From: Cytobacillus massiliigabonensis
Lineage (GTDB): Bacteria > Bacillota > Bacilli > Bacillales > Cytobacillaceae
NCBI RefSeq assembly: GCF_900199725.1
Contig: NZ_LT904902.1
Location: forward strand, 182,084 to 246,083
Direction of reading: 5' to 3'
DNA length: 64,000 bases
The translations under genes and the position numbers were made by a program. Shown piece after piece: positions 27,319 through 41,679 of the stretch. The notes under the pieces were generated by a model. That model was not told the DNA's origin and did no database searches. It saw only the letters and a list, made by a program, of their open reading frames with translations. Within the stretch, counting starts at the first letter, position 1. Each line of letters begins with the position of its first letter.

Positions 27319-29997
27319 TTATTTTCTTTTTGTCAGTAAAAATGACCCTGCAAGCAAAAATGTTGGGACCGCTGCCAGTCCTGTAATCATCAGCCAATCT
27401 TTCATTTCGATTGGAACTGTATGGAAAATTGGCTGTAAAGGCGGGTAATAAATAACGACAAACAGCAACAGCAAGGAAGAAATAACCGCCCATACTAAAT
27501 ACTTATTTCCAAATGGATTCCTCGCGAACACTGATTTTTCGCTCCTGCAGTCAAACACATGGATCAACTGAGCGAGCACTAGTGTCGCAAACGCAATGGT
27601 TTGAGCATAGGCTAAGTCATCTGGATTTGCATGGTACGCAAATATGAAGGCAAGCAATGTTGCTATTCCAATTAAAAACCCTCTCGAAACAACCTTCCAT
27701 CCAAGCCCTCGCGCAAAAACACCTTCTCTTGGATTTCTTGGTTTTCGTTTCATCACATCATCCTCAGGCTGATCAAGACCTAATGCCATTGCAGGAAGTC
27801 CATCTGTCACAAGGTTCACCCATAGAATTTGAATAGGCACTAACGGGAGCGGAAGTCCCAATATCATCGCAAATAACATAACAAGAATTTCGCCTACATT
27901 GGAAGCAAGCAAATATCGAATGAACTTTCGAATATTTTCATAAATATTTCTGCCTTCTTTAATTGCCGCCTTGATTGTTGCAAAATTATCATCCAGGAGG
28001 ACAAGTGCCGATGCTTCCTTCGCAACATCTGTACCTGTAATCCCCATAGCGACACCAATATCAGCTGCTTTTATTGCTGGGGCATCATTTACTCCATCCC
28101 CTGTCATCGCAACAATATGGCCTTTATTTTGCAAAGCTTTCACTATTTTTAACTTATGCTCTGGTGAGACGCGCGCGAAAACAGCTACATCATCTACAAC
28201 CTCTTCAAGCTCATCTACGTTCAATTCAGAAAGAGCTTTCCCATCAAGTACCTTTGATTTATTCGTTAAAATACCGAGCTGTTTAGCAATCGCCTTCGCT
28301 GTAATCACATGATCGCCAGTAATCATCACCGTTTTAATACCAGCTTCTTTACACTCTTTTACCGCATCCTTTACCTCTGGTCTTGGGGGGTCAATCATCC
28401 CTTGAAGACCGATAAAGGTTAATCCTTTCTCCGCTTCTTTTTCGTCGAGTATAATTGTATTCGAAGATACTTCTTTAACCCCGATCGCAATGGTCCTTAA
28501 TGCCTGTGAAGCTAAATCCTCAATTGCCTGTTGAATATAGCCAGCCACTTCTCGATTTAGGAATTTACGTTTTCCATCCCAAAGAATCGATTCACACACT
28601 CCAGCTAATACATCCGGTGCACCCTTTGTGACAATAAATTGCTTGCCATGCTGATCTTTCACAACAATGCTCATCATTTTTCTTTCAGAATCAAAAGGAA
28701 ATTCCTTTATGACTTGAAACTGGCTTAGCAATGTATCACGGTTATATCCAGCCTTCATGGCTGCAACAAGCAATGCACCTTCCGTTGGATCCCCATCAAT
28801 GACGAACTCATTCTCTTTTCTTTTTATTTCCGCATGATTGCAGAGCATTCCAAACATAAGCATTTGCTGAAGTGCTTTATCTTCCTTTGGTTCCACCTGA
28901 TTGTCATTTCGATAAAAATGTCCTTGAGGCTCATAGCCTACTCCATCTACAAGCCATTGTTTCCCCCCGCTCCATAAATGGGTAACCGTCATCTTATTTT
29001 GAGTCATCGTTCCAGTTTTATCAGAGCAAATAACAGAAGCACAGCCAAGCGTTTCTACTGCAGGCAGCTTTCGAACAATTGCTTTTTTCTTGATCATTCG
29101 CTGGACACCAAGCGAAAGGGCTACTGTTACGATTGCAGGTAATCCTTCCGGAATAGCAGCAACAGCTAGCGATACACCTGCAAGAAACATCGTATAAAGA
29201 TCATGCCCTTGGATGACACCAGCTACAACGACAAGCACAGTTAGAATTAATGCAACAGTGATAAGAATTTTCCCGAGCTGTTCCAGCCTTCTCTGTAACG
29301 GAGTTGTCATCGTTTCCGCATTTTGCAACAAATCGGCAATTTGTCCCATAGCTGTTTTCATCCCTGTTGCAACAACGATTCCCATCCCGCTGCCGCGTGT
29401 AACTAATGTACTCATAAAAGCCATATTTTCCATATCGCCTATTCCAATATTTTCTTTTTTAATCGCAACCGTTGTTTTTGCCACTGGCAATGATTCACCA
29501 GTCAATGCTGATTCCTCAACTTCTAAACTATTCGATTCGATAATTCTAACATCTGCTCCTACTCGATCACCGCTCGAAAATTTGAGCAGATCTCCAACTA
29601 CTACATCTTTTGAAGGAATCTTTATCCATTCACCATCTCTTAATACACTTACTTGAGGCGCAGACAGCTCCTTTAAAGCTTGCAGCGATCGTTCAGCCTT
29701 TCTTTCTTGAAAAAAACCAAGCAAACCATTGATGATGACTATGGCAATGATCGCAACCGCATCAATGTATTCGCCAAGCAATCCAGAAATAAGTGTTGCC
29801 ACAAGTAAAACTAGGACCATGAAATCCTTAAATTGACTAAAGAACAAGAGCAAGGCTGATTGCTTTTCCCCCTCTTCCAATTCATTCTTGCCAAATTGAT
29901 TTCTGCGTTTTTTCACATCATCTTCAGTTAAGCCCGATGTCGAATCCGTATTAAGTGCCTGCTCAACCTCGGTTTCATTCATTTCATGGAATTTCAT
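27319..29997 (-). CDS. yloB: Cation-transporting P-type ATPase, calcium (SERCA-like) type
   Basis: The 892-residue membrane ATPase matches the P2A calcium pumps, including B. subtilis YloB, which is linked to spore calcium and heat resistance. Order: N-terminal cation ATPase domain, TM1-2 (about 55-95), actuator loop with TGES at 166-169, TM3-4 with the SERCA-like ion site AIPEGLP (281-287), phosphorylation motif CSDKTGTMT with Asp326, nucleotide domain with KGAPD, hinge GDGVNDAPA, and six C-terminal TM helices. The PEGLP motif favours Ca2+ over monovalent ions, but the true substrate needs testing. It is monocistronic. Confidence 0.93.
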   Translation of the reverse strand: MKFHEMNETEVEQALNTDSTSGLTEDDVKKRRNQFGKNELEEGEKQSALLLFFSQFKDFMVLVLLVATLISGLLGEYIDAVAIIAIVIINGLLGFFQERKAERSLQALKELSAPQVSVLRDGEWIKIPSKDVVVGDLLKFSSGDRVGADVRIIESNSLEVEESALTGESLPVAKTTVAIKKENIGIGDMENMAFMSTLVTRGSGMGIVVATGMKTAMGQIADLLQNAETMTTPLQRRLEQLGKILITVALILTVLVVVAGVIQGHDLYTMFLAGVSLAVAAIPEGLPAIVTVALSLGVQRMIKKKAIVRKLPAVETLGCASVICSDKTGTMTQNKMTVTHLWSGGKQWLVDGVGYEPQGHFYRNDNQVEPKEDKALQQMLMFGMLCNHAEIKRKENEFVIDGDPTEGALLVAAMKAGYNRDTLLSQFQVIKEFPFDSERKMMSIVVKDQHGKQFIVTKGAPDVLAGVCESILWDGKRKFLNREVAGYIQQAIEDLASQALRTIAIGVKEVSSNTIILDEKEAEKGLTFIGLQGMIDPPRPEVKDAVKECKEAGIKTVMITGDHVITAKAIAKQLGILTNKSKVLDGKALSELNVDELEEVVDDVAVFARVSPEHKLKIVKALQNKGHIVAMTGDGVNDAPAIKAADIGVAMGITGTDVAKEASALVLLDDNFATIKAAIKEGRNIYENIRKFIRYLLASNVGEILVMLFAMILGLPLPLVPIQILWVNLVTDGLPAMALGLDQPEDDVMKRKPRNPREGVFARGLGWKVVSRGFLIGIATLLAFIFAYHANPDDLAYAQTIAFATLVLAQLIHVFDCRSEKSVFARNPFGNKYLVWAVISSLLLLFVVIYYPPLQPIFHTVPIEMKDWLMITGLAAVPTFLLAGSFLLTKRK

Positions 29998-30055
29998 TCA
30001 GACATCACTTCCTCCTCCAAGCCATACTTATCATCTAAAGAAAGCTTATTCAGCC

Positions 30056-30084
30056 TTGTCCGAAAAAATGCTAATATATAATAT
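30056..30084 (+). promoter_or_regulatory. Candidate promoter of rqcH
   Basis: TTGTCC (30056-30061) and TAATAT (30079-30084) are 17 bases apart; an overlapping TATAAT at 30077-30082 would be at 15. It lies about 75 bases upstream of the rqcH start in a strongly AT-rich stretch. Confidence 0.5.
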
Positions 30085-30154
30085 ATAAAGCGAAGAGTGC
30101 CAATGGTACTTGGAGTCTATACAAAGAAAGCTTCTATAGAAAAGGATGTTACCT

Positions 30155-31867
30155 ATGTCATTCGACGGTTTATTTACAAGGGCTATGACGGAAGAGCTGA
30201 CCCATGAGTTAAAAGGGGGAAGAATTAATAAAATTCATCAGCCTTATAAAAATGAAATTATATTAGTAGTGAGAGCAAACGGAAAAAATCATAAGCTCCT
30301 GCTCTCAGCTCACCCTAGTTATGCTAGAGTACAGCTTACGAACGAAGCTCATGATAACCCTTCTGAGCCCCCAATGTTTTGCATGCTGCTAAGAAAGCAT
30401 CTGGAAGGATTTTTCCTAGAGGAAATACGTCAGATTGGCTTAGATAGAATCATTATTTTCGAAGTAAAAGGAAGAAATGAAATGGGTGATACGTCCTACA
30501 AGCAGCTGATTGTTGAAATAATGGGCAGACACAGCAATATTACCTTAGTCGATAAAACTAGAAACATTATTTTGGACAGCATTAAGCATGTGTCATTTGC
30601 CGTTAATAGTCATCGAGCGATTTTGCCAGGGCAAGAATATGTTTTGCCGCCACAGCAGGATAAGATAAATCCATTTGAGGCTAGTGAGGAAGATGTCTTA
30701 CGGCAAATCGATTTTAATAGCGGGAAGCTCGATAAACAGCTTGTTTCCGCATTTGCGGGAATATCGCCATTGCTAGCAAAAGAGGTGCTCTTCCATGCTG
30801 GACTAGCTAACAGGACAACTGTTCCAAAAACATTTTTGCACTATATTCATTTAATGAAGAATCACGAACTCTCCCCTGCAATCACTAGTGGTGGTCAAAA
30901 GGATAGTTTCTATCTTTTTCCGTTGGAGCATCTACAAGGAGAGTCAAAGGAATTCAATTCACTAAGTGAAATGCTTGATCGTTTTTATTTTGGCAAAGCA
31001 GAACGGGATCGTGTGAAGCAGCATGCAAATGACTTGGAGCGCTTCATTCACAATGAAAAAGATAAAAATGAAAAGAAAATAAAAAAACTGCTAATAACAT
31101 TGAAAGAAGCAGAAAATGCTGATCAGCACCAGCTTTATGGAGAACTGATCACAGCTAATATTTACGCGATAAAAAAAGGAATGAAAACAGCAGAGGTCAG
31201 CAATTATTATGACGAAAATGGAACAATGGTGACCATTCCACTCGATCCACAAAAAAACCCTTCTGAAAATGCACAGAAATATTTCACAAAATATCAGAAG
31301 GCTAAAAATGCGATTACAATTGTTAAAGAACAAATAGAAATGACTAAGCATGAGTTTATTTATTTCGAAGCCTTGCTCCAGCAAGTAGAAACAGCGTCAC
31401 CGAAGGATATCGAAGAAATACGAGAGGAATTAATCGAAGGCGGTTATATTAGAGACAGACAAAAAAAGAAAAACAAGAAAAATCAACATGCAAAGCCGAT
31501 TCTTGACCGCTACATATCCACTGACGGAACAGAAATCTTTGTCGGAAAAAATAATAAACAAAATGATTACTTAACAAATAAACTGGCGGCAAGAGACGAA
31601 ATTTGGCTACACACGAAGGATATCCCTGGTTCGCATGTGGTGATTCGCAGCAAGGTACCTGCAGAAAAAACTATATTAGAAGCAGCAAATTTAGCAGCTT
31701 ATTATAGTAAGGCACGCAATTCTAGTTCAGTTCCAGTAGACTTCACACAGGTTCGGCATGTAAAGAAGCCTAGCGGGGCCAAACCAGGATTTGTGATTTA
31801 TGAGAACCAGCAGACTGTATATGTGACGCCAGATGAGGAAATGGTTCTTTCATTAAGAAAGGGATAG
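30155..31867 (+). CDS. rqcH: Ribosome quality control protein RqcH (NEMF/Rqc2 family)
   Basis: RqcH binds stalled 50S subunits carrying peptidyl-tRNA and adds C-terminal alanine tails that mark the chain for degradation. The 570-residue protein has the NFACT-N domain (about 1-180) with the Asp97-Arg98 pair needed for tRNA-Ala recruitment, a helix-hairpin-helix region, a long coiled coil (about 285-430) and the NFACT-R domain with [17 protein letters not shown]. It was formerly annotated as fibronectin-binding protein. Start is the ATG at 30155 after AAAGGATG. The sulfate-assimilation genes found beside it in B. subtilis are missing here. Confidence 0.96.
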   Translation: MSFDGLFTRAMTEELTHELKGGRINKIHQPYKNEIILVVRANGKNHKLLLSAHPSYARVQLTNEAHDNPSEPPMFCMLLRKHLEGFFLEEIRQIGLDRIIIFEVKGRNEMGDTSYKQLIVEIMGRHSNITLVDKTRNIILDSIKHVSFAVNSHRAILPGQEYVLPPQQDKINPFEASEEDVLRQIDFNSGKLDKQLVSAFAGISPLLAKEVLFHAGLANRTTVPKTFLHYIHLMKNHELSPAITSGGQKDSFYLFPLEHLQGESKEFNSLSEMLDRFYFGKAERDRVKQHANDLERFIHNEKDKNEKKIKKLLITLKEAENADQHQLYGELITANIYAIKKGMKTAEVSNYYDENGTMVTIPLDPQKNPSENAQKYFTKYQKAKNAITIVKEQIEMTKHEFIYFEALLQQVETASPKDIEEIREELIEGGYIRDRQKKKNKKNQHAKPILDRYISTDGTEIFVGKNNKQNDYLTNKLAARDEIWLHTKDIPGSHVVIRSKVPAEKTILEAANLAAYYSKARNSSSVPVDFTQVRHVKKPSGAKPGFVIYENQQTVYVTPDEEMVLSLRKG

Positions 31868-31873
31868 ATAATG

Positions 31874-31906
31874 TGGGACGAGGGAACAGGAACCTCGTCC
31901 CATTTT
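31874..31906 (+). terminator. Intrinsic terminator of rqcH
   Basis: The perfect 10-bp stem TGGGACGAGG/CCTCGTCCCA (31874-31883 with 31893-31902) is followed by TTTT. It starts six bases after the stop codon. Confidence 0.9.
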
Positions 31907-31964
31907 AAATAATTATGTATATCCAAGATTTTTTTCATTCTCTATGATAGGTTGCCTTATCGAA

Positions 31965-31999
31965 ACAAAATAACATAGGGACAGAATCCTTCCCTATGT
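31965..31999 (-). terminator. Intrinsic terminator of the pyr operon after pyrE
   Basis: On the minus strand ACATAGGGA (31999-31991) pairs with TCCCTATGT (31981-31973) around a 9-base loop and is followed by TATTTTGTTT. It ends the pyrR-to-pyrE operon and converges on the rqcH terminator. Confidence 0.88.
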
Positions 32000-32006
32000 C
32001 CTATAA

Positions 32007-32635
32007 TTATTGACTCACTTTTCCCCACTCAGCTGGGTCTTTCCGCCATTCAGTAAGCTTCGCCATATCTCCATCCTGAATATAGCCTTTTTCTCTAGCA
32101 ATTTCAGAAAGTGTTTCAAAATCAGTCAATGTGTGTGCAGTAATATCCGCCTTCTCTAGCAATTCTTTCCCTTTTTCTAATTGATAAGTAAAGATAGCAA
32201 CAACACCCAGGACTTCACAACCTGCTTGGCGCAATGCTTCAACTGCTGTTATAACACTTCCGCCTGTCGAAATTAAATCTTCTACGACAACAACCTTTTG
32301 CCCTGGCTCTGTTTTTCCCTCTATTTGATTTCCTTGTCCGTGTCCTTTTGGCTTGGAACGCACGTAGCACATGGGCAGTTCCAATAAGTCGCTGACCCAT
32401 GCAGCATGCGGGATTCCTGCGGTAGCAGTACCTGCGATTATTTCGGCTTCTGGGAACTTTGCTAAGATTGTTTTCTTCAACCCATTTGCAATTTCCTTAC
32501 GAACGGAAGGGTAAGAGAGTGTTAATCGATTATCACAGTAAATGGGAGATTTTAGACCAGATGACCATGTAAAGGGGACATTGGGCTGTAGCGCTACAGC
32601 TTTAATTTCTAGTAAACGTTCGGCAATTTGTTGTT

Positions 32636-32639
<4 letters not shown>
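32007..32639 (-). CDS. pyrE: Orotate phosphoribosyltransferase
   Basis: PyrE joins orotate to PRPP, giving OMP, the fifth step of pyrimidine synthesis. The 210-residue protein has [16 protein letters not shown] (substrate region), the flexible-loop RSKPKGHG and the PRPP motif [12 protein letters not shown]. The ATG at 32639 has GGGAGGGTG upstream and overlaps the pyrF stop by four bases; the frame to 32657 adds nothing conserved. It is the last gene of the operon. Confidence 0.97.
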
Positions 32640-35034
<2,395 letters not shown>

Positions 35035-35038
<4 letters not shown>

Positions 35039-38000
35039 GCGAAGACCGCCTCCCGGATTTCAGCTGGCTTTTCCATTGCATCTGCTGAAAAATTCATTGA
35101 TTCGATTACCTTTAAAATCGCGTCCGCTGTATCAAGTGAAGTTAAACATGGAATGCCATTTTCTACTGCTTCACGACGAATACGGAAACCGTCTCTTTCA
35201 GGCTGTTTTCCTTTTGTTAACGTGTTAATAACGATTTGAGCTTTGCCATTTCGAATAACATCCAGTAAGTTAGGGCCTTCTGATCCAATTTTATCTACGA
35301 CTTCAACTGGTATACCCGCAGAGTGCAGCAAATTGGCTGTTCCACTCGTTGCCATCAAGCGATAACCAATAGAAGCAAATCTTTTTGCAAGCTGAAGTGA
35401 TTCTTCCTTGTCCTTATCTGCAACGGTCATCAGAACCGAACCGAACGGATGAATCTTCATTCCCGAGGCAACTAATCCCTTATACAATGCCTTTTCAAGT
35501 GTAGAATCCTTCCCCATTACTTCTCCTGTTGATTTCATTTCTGGTCCGAGTGTAATATCCACTCTTCTTAATTTTGCAAAAGAGAAGACAGGTACTTTTA
35601 CATATACCCCTGTTTTTTCTGACACAAGACCTGTCTGATATCCTTGCTCCTTTAACGATAGCCCGAGAATGACTTTTGTAGCAATGTTTGCCATCGGTAC
35701 ATTAGTAATTTTACTTAAAAAAGGTACAGTACGGCTCGATCTTGGATTGACTTCAATTACAAACACTTCTTCATTTGCGACAATGTACTGGATGTTTAAT
35801 AATCCGATGATCCCAAGTCCTTTTGCAAGCTTTTCTGTATAATCAACAAGCTTAGCCTTTACTTCAGCAGATATACTCTGTGGAGGATAGACTGCAATCG
35901 AGTCACCAGAGTGAACGCCTGCTCGCTCGATATGTTCCATAATTCCAGGGATCACGACTGTTTCTCCATCTGAGATTGCATCTACTTCAATTTCTTTCCC
36001 TGTGAGATACCGGTCAATTAGTACCGGATGGTCTGGATTGATCTTCACCGCATTTTTCATGTAGTGGAGAAGCTCTTCTTCTTTATAAACAATTTCCATA
36101 GCACGTCCGCCAAGAACATAGGATGGGCGGACTAGAACAGGGTAGCCAATTCTACTCGCGATTTTGATAGCTTCTTCAACAGACAGGGCAGTTTTTCCTT
36201 TTGGCTGGGGTATGTGAAGTTCTGATAAAGCTTGTTCAAACTTATCTCGATCCTCTGCACGATCAAGATCTTCAAGGGAAGTCCCAAGAATTTTTACACC
36301 TCTTTCTACTAGACTAGCAGCGAGATTAATAGCTGTTTGCCCGCCAAACTGTACGACAACACCTTCAGGCTTTTCTAAGTCGATAATATGCATGACATCT
36401 TCAATCGTCAGCGGCTCGAAGTAGAGCTTATCAGAAATACTGAAGTCTGTTGAAACTGTTTCTGGGTTGTTATTAATGATAATTGCTTCATAACCTGCCT
36501 CTTTAATTGCCCATACAGAGTGAACCGTTGCATAGTCGAACTCAACCCCTTGCCCGATGCGGATCGGACCTGAACCAAGAACGACAACGCTCTTTCGTGC
36601 TGTTACAACTGATTCATTTTCATCCTCATAAGTGCCATAGTAATACGGTGTTTCCGATTCGAATTCAGCTGCACAAGTATCTACCATTTTATAAACAGGC
36701 ATTATACTATTTTCGGTTCTCCAATTATAGACGTCTAACTCAGTCGAATCCCAAGCCTTAGCTATGGTATAGTCAGCAAAGCCCATTTCTTTTGCTTTCT
36801 TTCCTATTTCCTTATGAAAATGATTAGCAGCAAGCTCTTTTTCAAAAGATATGATTTTTTCCATTTTATGAAGGAAGAAAAGGTCGATCTCGCTCCATTC
36901 ATGAATCGTTTGAATTGTAACGCCTCTTCTAAGTGCTTCACCGATATAGAATAGTCGTTCATCCCCAGCCTTACGGATTCTTTTTTCGATTAATTCATTG
37001 TCAATCGTATCTGCCTCTTTAAGCGTTAGATGAAACACATCCGCTTCTAGCGAACGCACAGCTTTTAATAATGATTCCTCAAATGTGCGGCCAATTGCCA
37101 TAACTTCGCCTGTTGCCTTCATTTGTGTTCCTAACGAACGGTTCGCTGATTCAAATTTATCAAACGGCCAGCGAGGAATTTTCGTGACAATGTAATCAAG
37201 AGCTGGCTCGAAGCTTGCATATGTTTTACCAGTAACTGGGTTCATCATTTCATCCAATGTTAATCCGACCGCAATTTTTGCCGCAAGCTTAGCGATTGGG
37301 TAGCCAGTTGCTTTCGATGCCAATGCAGATGAACGGCTAACCCTTGGATTCACTTCAATAATATAGTAATTGAAGCTATATGGATCAAGGGCAAGCTGGA
37401 CATTGCATCCTCCTTCAATTCCTAACGCGCGAATAATTTTTAATGAGACATTTCTTAATAATTGATACTCACGGTCACTTAGTGTTTGGCTTGGTGCAAC
37501 GACAATCGAATCTCCAGTATGCACTCCGACGGGATCAATGTTTTCCATGTTACAAACGACAATTGCATGATCACCTGAGTCTCTCATAACTTCATATTCA
37601 ATTTCTTTATATCCTGCAATACTTTTTTCTAATAAGCACTGTGTCACTGGACTATTTTTCAAACCGCTCGTAACAATCTCGATGAGCTCCTCCTCATCAT
37701 GACAGATTCCTCCGCCTGTTCCTCCAAGTGTGAATGCTGGCCGAACGATGACAGGGTAGCCGATTTTATTCACAAATTCATATGCTTCTTCCAGCGAATG
37801 GATAATTTCACTTTCAGGCACTGGCTCACCAAGCTCATTCATCAGATTTCTGAAAAGGTCTCGATCTTCTGCCTGTTCAATTGCTGATAGCTTTGTTCCT
37901 AAAATTTCTACTCCGCATTCTTCAAGGACACCTGATTTTGCCAGTTCTACTGCAAGATTTAGCCCTGTTTGCCCCCCTAAAGTTGGAACAAGTGCATCTG

Positions 38001-38247
38001 GGCGTTCCTTGCGAATGATTCGGCTCACGAATTCCAATGTAAGCGGCTCGATATATACAGCATCTGCAATTTCTGTATCTGTCATGATTGTCGCCGGGTT
38101 TGAATTGACGAGGATGACTCTATATCCTTCTTCTTTTAGGGCGATACAGGCTTGCGTTCCAGCATAATCAAATTCTGCTGCCTGACCGATGACGATGGGA
38201 CCTGATCCAATAACTAATATGCTTTTTATATCTGTACGCTTTGGCAT
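35035..38247 (-). CDS. carB: Carbamoyl-phosphate synthase large subunit (pyrimidine-specific)
   Basis: CarB makes carbamoyl phosphate from ammonia (delivered by CarA), bicarbonate and two ATP. The 1,070-residue protein has two homologous ATP-grasp halves, beginning near residue 9 ([19 protein letters not shown]) and near 553 ([18 protein letters not shown]), and a C-terminal MGS-like regulatory domain (about 930-1070) where UMP and PRPP effectors act. In B. subtilis this copy is pyrAB. It overlaps carA by 22 bases and pyrK by four. Confidence 0.98.
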
Positions 38248-39332
38248 TTGTTCGCACCTTCCTGTTTCTCAATTTCAATCATTGTTAAAAATTGTTCAAA
38301 TAGACCGTTGGCATCTTCAGGACCTGGCGATGCTTCTGGATGATATTGGACAGTAAATGCTGGATAATCTTTATGCTTTAATCCTTCAATTGTTCCATCA
38401 TTTAGAGCAATATGTGTAACCTCTAATCTGGTATTCATGATGGAGTGTTCTTCAACCGTGTAGCCATGGTTTTGTGAAGTAATCGCAACTTTTCCTGTTA
38501 CTAATTCCTTTACCGGATGATTTGATCCGCGATGGCCAAATTTCATTTTCTCTGTATTTGCACCGCAAGCAAGTGCAAACAGCTGATGTCCAAGACAGAT
38601 GCCAAACAGAGGCACTTGGCCTAATAAACCATTAATCATTGTAATTGCTTCTGGCACATCTTTCGGATCCCCTGGTCCATTTGAGAGCATAACTCCATCT
38701 GGACTTAAGTTGAGAATTTCTTCAGCTGTCGTATTATAAGGAACAACGATCACGTCACAGTCACGTTTATTTAGCTCTCGTAAAATTCCGTGCTTCATGC
38801 CAAAATCGACAAGAACCACTCTTCTTCCGCGACCAGGGCTAGGATATGGTGTTTTTGTTGAGACTTGCTTCACTTGGTCATTGCGAAGTTTGGTTGCCCG
38901 AAGCTTTTCTAATACGGACGTCACATCTTCCTCAATGCCGCAAATGGCTCCCTTTAAAGTTCCATGCTGTCTGATAATTCTTGTTAATTTTCTCGTATCT
39001 ATCCCAGCAATCCCTGGAATATTTTTTATCTGAAAATAATCGGCAAGTGTTTTTTCATTTCTCCAGTTGGAAGGAAAGTCTGCGGCTTCCTTGACGATGA
39101 AACCTTGAATGGCTGGAGAAATTGATTCAAAATCATCTCGATTTATTCCATAGTTTCCAACTAAAGGATATGTAAGGGTCACAATTTGACCGCAATAGGA
39201 AGGGTCAGAAATAATTTCCTGATAGCCCGTCATTCCTGTATTGAAAACAACTTCCCCAATTGTATTTGCCTCTCCGCCAAAACCATCTCCGATAAATATA
39301 GTCCCATCTTCCAAAATTAGCTGTTTTTTCAT
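38226..39332 (-). CDS. carA: Carbamoyl-phosphate synthase small (glutaminase) subunit
   Basis: CarA splits glutamine and channels ammonia to CarB. The 368-residue protein has an N-terminal CPSase domain with [11 protein letters not shown] and a C-terminal class I amidotransferase with nucleophile Cys246 in FGICLGHQ and the His-Glu pair in [11 protein letters not shown]. Start is the ATG at 39332 (GGGAGTG upstream), overlapping the pyrC stop by four bases; the frame to 39356 is inside pyrC. In B. subtilis it is pyrAA. Confidence 0.97.
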   Translation of the reverse strand: MKKQLILEDGTIFIGDGFGGEANTIGEVVFNTGMTGYQEIISDPSYCGQIVTLTYPLVGNYGINRDDFESISPAIQGFIVKEAADFPSNWRNEKTLADYFQIKNIPGIAGIDTRKLTRIIRQHGTLKGAICGIEEDVTSVLEKLRATKLRNDQVKQVSTKTPYPSPGRGRRVVLVDFGMKHGILRELNKRDCDVIVVPYNTTAEEILNLSPDGVMLSNGPGDPKDVPEAITMINGLLGQVPLFGICLGHQLFALACGANTEKMKFGHRGSNHPVKELVTGKVAITSQNHGYTVEEHSIMNTRLEVTHIALNDGTIEGLKHKDYPAFTVQYHPEASPGPEDANGLFEQFLTMIEIEKQEGANKCQSVQI

Positions 39333-40615
39333 GCTGTTACACTCCCTTTGCTCCATACAATTTTTCCATTTACCATCGTCAGCACAGGCCAGCCTTTACA
39401 TTCCCAGCCTGCGAACGGTGTATTCTTTCCTTTTGATAAAAATTGCTCTGGGTTTATTTTTTCTGAGTGGCTCAAGTCTAATAAAACAATATCTGCTTCT
39501 GCTCCAATCTCAAGCTTTCCTGATGCAAGGTTAAAGCTTTTCGCAGGCTTAACTGTGAGAAAGTCAATTAGCTGTTTTATTGTAAATATTCCCTTTTCTA
39601 CAAAATGTGTATAAAGAAGCGGGAAAGCTGTTTCTAATCCAACGATTCCAAATGGTGCGAGCTGCATTCCTTCTGCCTTCTCCTCAGCTGTATGCGGTGC
39701 ATGATCTGTTGCAATAAAATCAATGGTTCCATCAAGTATTCCTTCAATTAATGCCTCTCTATCTGCTGCTCCTCTAAGTGGAGGATTCATCTTATAATTC
39801 GGATCAATTCCTGGGATATCTTCCTCACATAAAAGTAGGTGATGCGGTGTTACCTCTGCCGTTACATTGATTCCAGCACGCTTTGCATCTCTAACAACTC
39901 TCACCGATTCCTTCGTGCTAATATGACAGACATGGTAATGGCAATTGGCTGCTTCTGCTAAAAGTACATCCCTTGCAATATGAACAGATTCACAAACAGA
40001 TGGAATTCCATTTAATCCATTTTTTTCTGAAAAAGTCCCTTCATGAACAGAACCTTTATTAATCAATGTATTTTCTTCACAGTGAGCAACGATCGCCATA
40101 TCAATTGCAGCTGCTTTCTTCATCGCCTGCAGCATCATTGCAGCAGATTGGACCCCTACTCCATCATCTGTGAAGGCAAAGGCACCCGCAGCTTTCAATG
40201 CTTGAAAATTAGTTAATTCCTCTCCTAACTCACGGATGGTGATCGATGCATATGGAAGCACCTTCACTGTAGCCGTTTCTTCAATGCGTTTATTCAGCCA
40301 ATCCAATTGTTCCTTCGTATCTGGAACAGGTCTTGTATTTGGCATCGCCGCAACAGTTGTAAATCCTCCCCTTGCTGCAGCTGCTGTTCCTGTTGCAATC
40401 GTCTCTTTTTTTTCACCGCCAGGCTCACGCAAATGGATGTGAAGATCAAGAAAACCCGGGGAAACCAGCAATCCTTTCGCATCGATGATTTCTTCCGCTT
40501 CTCTTGTAAGCCCTTCTCCTATTTCGATGATTTTCCCAGCCTCTATGAAAATATCTGCAGCTTTTAGTTCCCCTTCATTAGTTAGCAACTGACCATTTTT
40601 GATTAATGTGTTCAT
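39329..40615 (-). CDS. pyrC: Dihydroorotase
   Basis: PyrC cyclises carbamoyl-aspartate to dihydroorotate. The 428-residue class I amidohydrolase has the metal-binding HIHLREPGG, the metal histidines in AHCEE and CHIST, the conserved NTRPVPD, and the catalytic aspartate in [15 protein letters not shown] lies before the ATG at 40615, and the coding start overlaps pyrB by 38 bases, so the binding site is inside pyrB. Confidence 0.97.
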   Translation of the reverse strand: MNTLIKNGQLLTNEGELKAADIFIEAGKIIEIGEGLTREAEEIIDAKGLLVSPGFLDLHIHLREPGGEKKETIATGTAAAARGGFTTVAAMPNTRPVPDTKEQLDWLNKRIEETATVKVLPYASITIRELGEELTNFQALKAAGAFAFTDDGVGVQSAAMMLQAMKKAAAIDMAIVAHCEENTLINKGSVHEGTFSEKNGLNGIPSVCESVHIARDVLLAEAANCHYHVCHISTKESVRVVRDAKRAGINVTAEVTPHHLLLCEEDIPGIDPNYKMNPPLRGAADREALIEGILDGTIDFIATDHAPHTAEEKAEGMQLAPFGIVGLETAFPLLYTHFVEKGIFTIKQLIDFLTVKPAKSFNLASGKLEIGAEADIVLLDLSHSEKINPEQFLSKGKNTPFAGWECKGWPVLTMVNGKIVWSKGSVTA

Positions 40616-41516
40616 TTTGACCGCTCCCCTCCATTTGTTCGATAGACCTCTTTAATACTGCCATTCTGATGTATACACCATTTTTCATTTGTTTAAAGAT
40701 TCTCGAACGTTCACATTCTACTAAGCTATCCGCAATTTCCACATTTCGATTCACTGGAGCCGGATGCATGATAATGCTTCCTGGCTTCATTCTTCTTTCT
40801 CTTTCTACTGTCAGTCCAAAGGCTTGATGGTAATCATCCGCAGCTTTCTTTCCCTTTTCCCCATGGCGCTCATGCTGGATTCGCAGCAGCATAACAACAT
40901 CAGATGTTTCTACTGCCGAATCAATGCCTTCATATGAACCATTTTCAAGAAGGTCTTCATCAAACCATTCCATTGGTCCAGAAAAAACAACCTTTGCACC
41001 TAAACGAACTAACGTATCTGCATTCGACCTTGCAACACGGCTATGTCTGATATCCCCAATAATGGCAACCTTAAGCCCCTTAAAGCTATCAAATTCCTGC
41101 TTAATCGTTAATAAGTCAAGAAGTGACTGTGTCGGATGATGACCGCATCCATCCCCAGCATTTATGATCGAAACATCCGATTTTCCGACAAGTTCATCAA
41201 AATACCGATCTTGACCATGGCGAATCACAACCGTATTTACCCCAATTGCCTCTAATGTTTTTACCGTGTCATATAATGTTTCGCCCTTTGAAACACTTGA
41301 AGTGTTCACTTCAAAAGGGATAATATCTAGACCTAGTCTTCTCTCAGCTACTTCGAAGCTGCATTTTGTCCTAGTACTATTTTCGAAAAATAAGTTTGAA
41401 ATAAATACATTCTTTTTAGGTGACCAGTTGCCGCCATCTAAAAAATATTGTGCGTCTGAAAGGATTCGAGAAATATCATTAATCGTTAGATCTGATGTCT
41501 GAAGTAGGTGTTTCAA
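40578..41516 (-). CDS. pyrB: Aspartate carbamoyltransferase
   Basis: PyrB condenses carbamoyl phosphate with aspartate, the committed step. The 312-residue protein has the carbamoyl-phosphate loop STRTK at 47-51 (the last position is lysine instead of the common arginine, a variant I recall in staphylococcal enzymes), the HPTQ motif and MHPAPVNR. No regulatory subunit is present. The start is a TTG at 41514-41516: GGAGGG stands 6 bases upstream and the protein then begins [10 protein letters not shown] like its relatives; an ATG at 41543 lies inside the attenuator terminator. Confidence 0.95.
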   Translation of the reverse strand: MKHLLQTSDLTINDISRILSDAQYFLDGGNWSPKKNVFISNLFFENSTRTKCSFEVAERRLGLDIIPFEVNTSSVSKGETLYDTVKTLEAIGVNTVVIRHGQDRYFDELVGKSDVSIINAGDGCGHHPTQSLLDLLTIKQEFDSFKGLKVAIIGDIRHSRVARSNADTLVRLGAKVVFSGPMEWFDEDLLENGSYEGIDSAVETSDVVMLLRIQHERHGEKGKKAADDYHQAFGLTVERERRMKPGSIIMHPAPVNRNVEIADSLVECERSRIFKQMKNGVYIRMAVLKRSIEQMEGSGQNEHINQKWSVAN

Positions 41517-41541
41517 GCTTATCCCTCCTATTTTTTCCAAC

Positions 41542-41672
41542 AAAAAACACCCTGAACAAATTCAGGGTGCAAATACTTCGAAGCATAGATATAGTTAAAG
41601 AGACATGCATGCTCTTTAGCCATACCCATATACTTTACACCCTTATAAGCCTCTCTGGACTTCTTTAAAAGG
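41542..41672 (-). promoter_or_regulatory. PyrR attenuator in the pyrP-pyrB gap
   Basis: Reading on the minus strand, the PyrR-binding hairpin (41672-41641) has the loop core GTCCAGAGAGGCT, upper stem AGTC/GGCT and lower stem CCTT/AAGG. About 70 bases later a terminator follows: CACCCTGAA/TTCAGGGTG (41569-41561 with 41556-41548) and TTTTTTG. With UMP bound, PyrR stabilises the first hairpin, allowing the terminator to form and stopping pyrB-to-pyrE expression. Confidence 0.9.
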
Positions 41673-41679
41673 TAACTTA

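Noticed and set aside
29213-29656. Plus-strand 147-codon open frame
   Set aside because: It lies antisense inside the P-type ATPase gene, has no family resemblance and reflects codon bias of the real gene.
40578-41516. PyrB STRTK as a damaged active-site motif
   Set aside because: The lysine form and nearby segments resemble staphylococcal PyrB as I recall it, so it is a normal variant, not a lesion.
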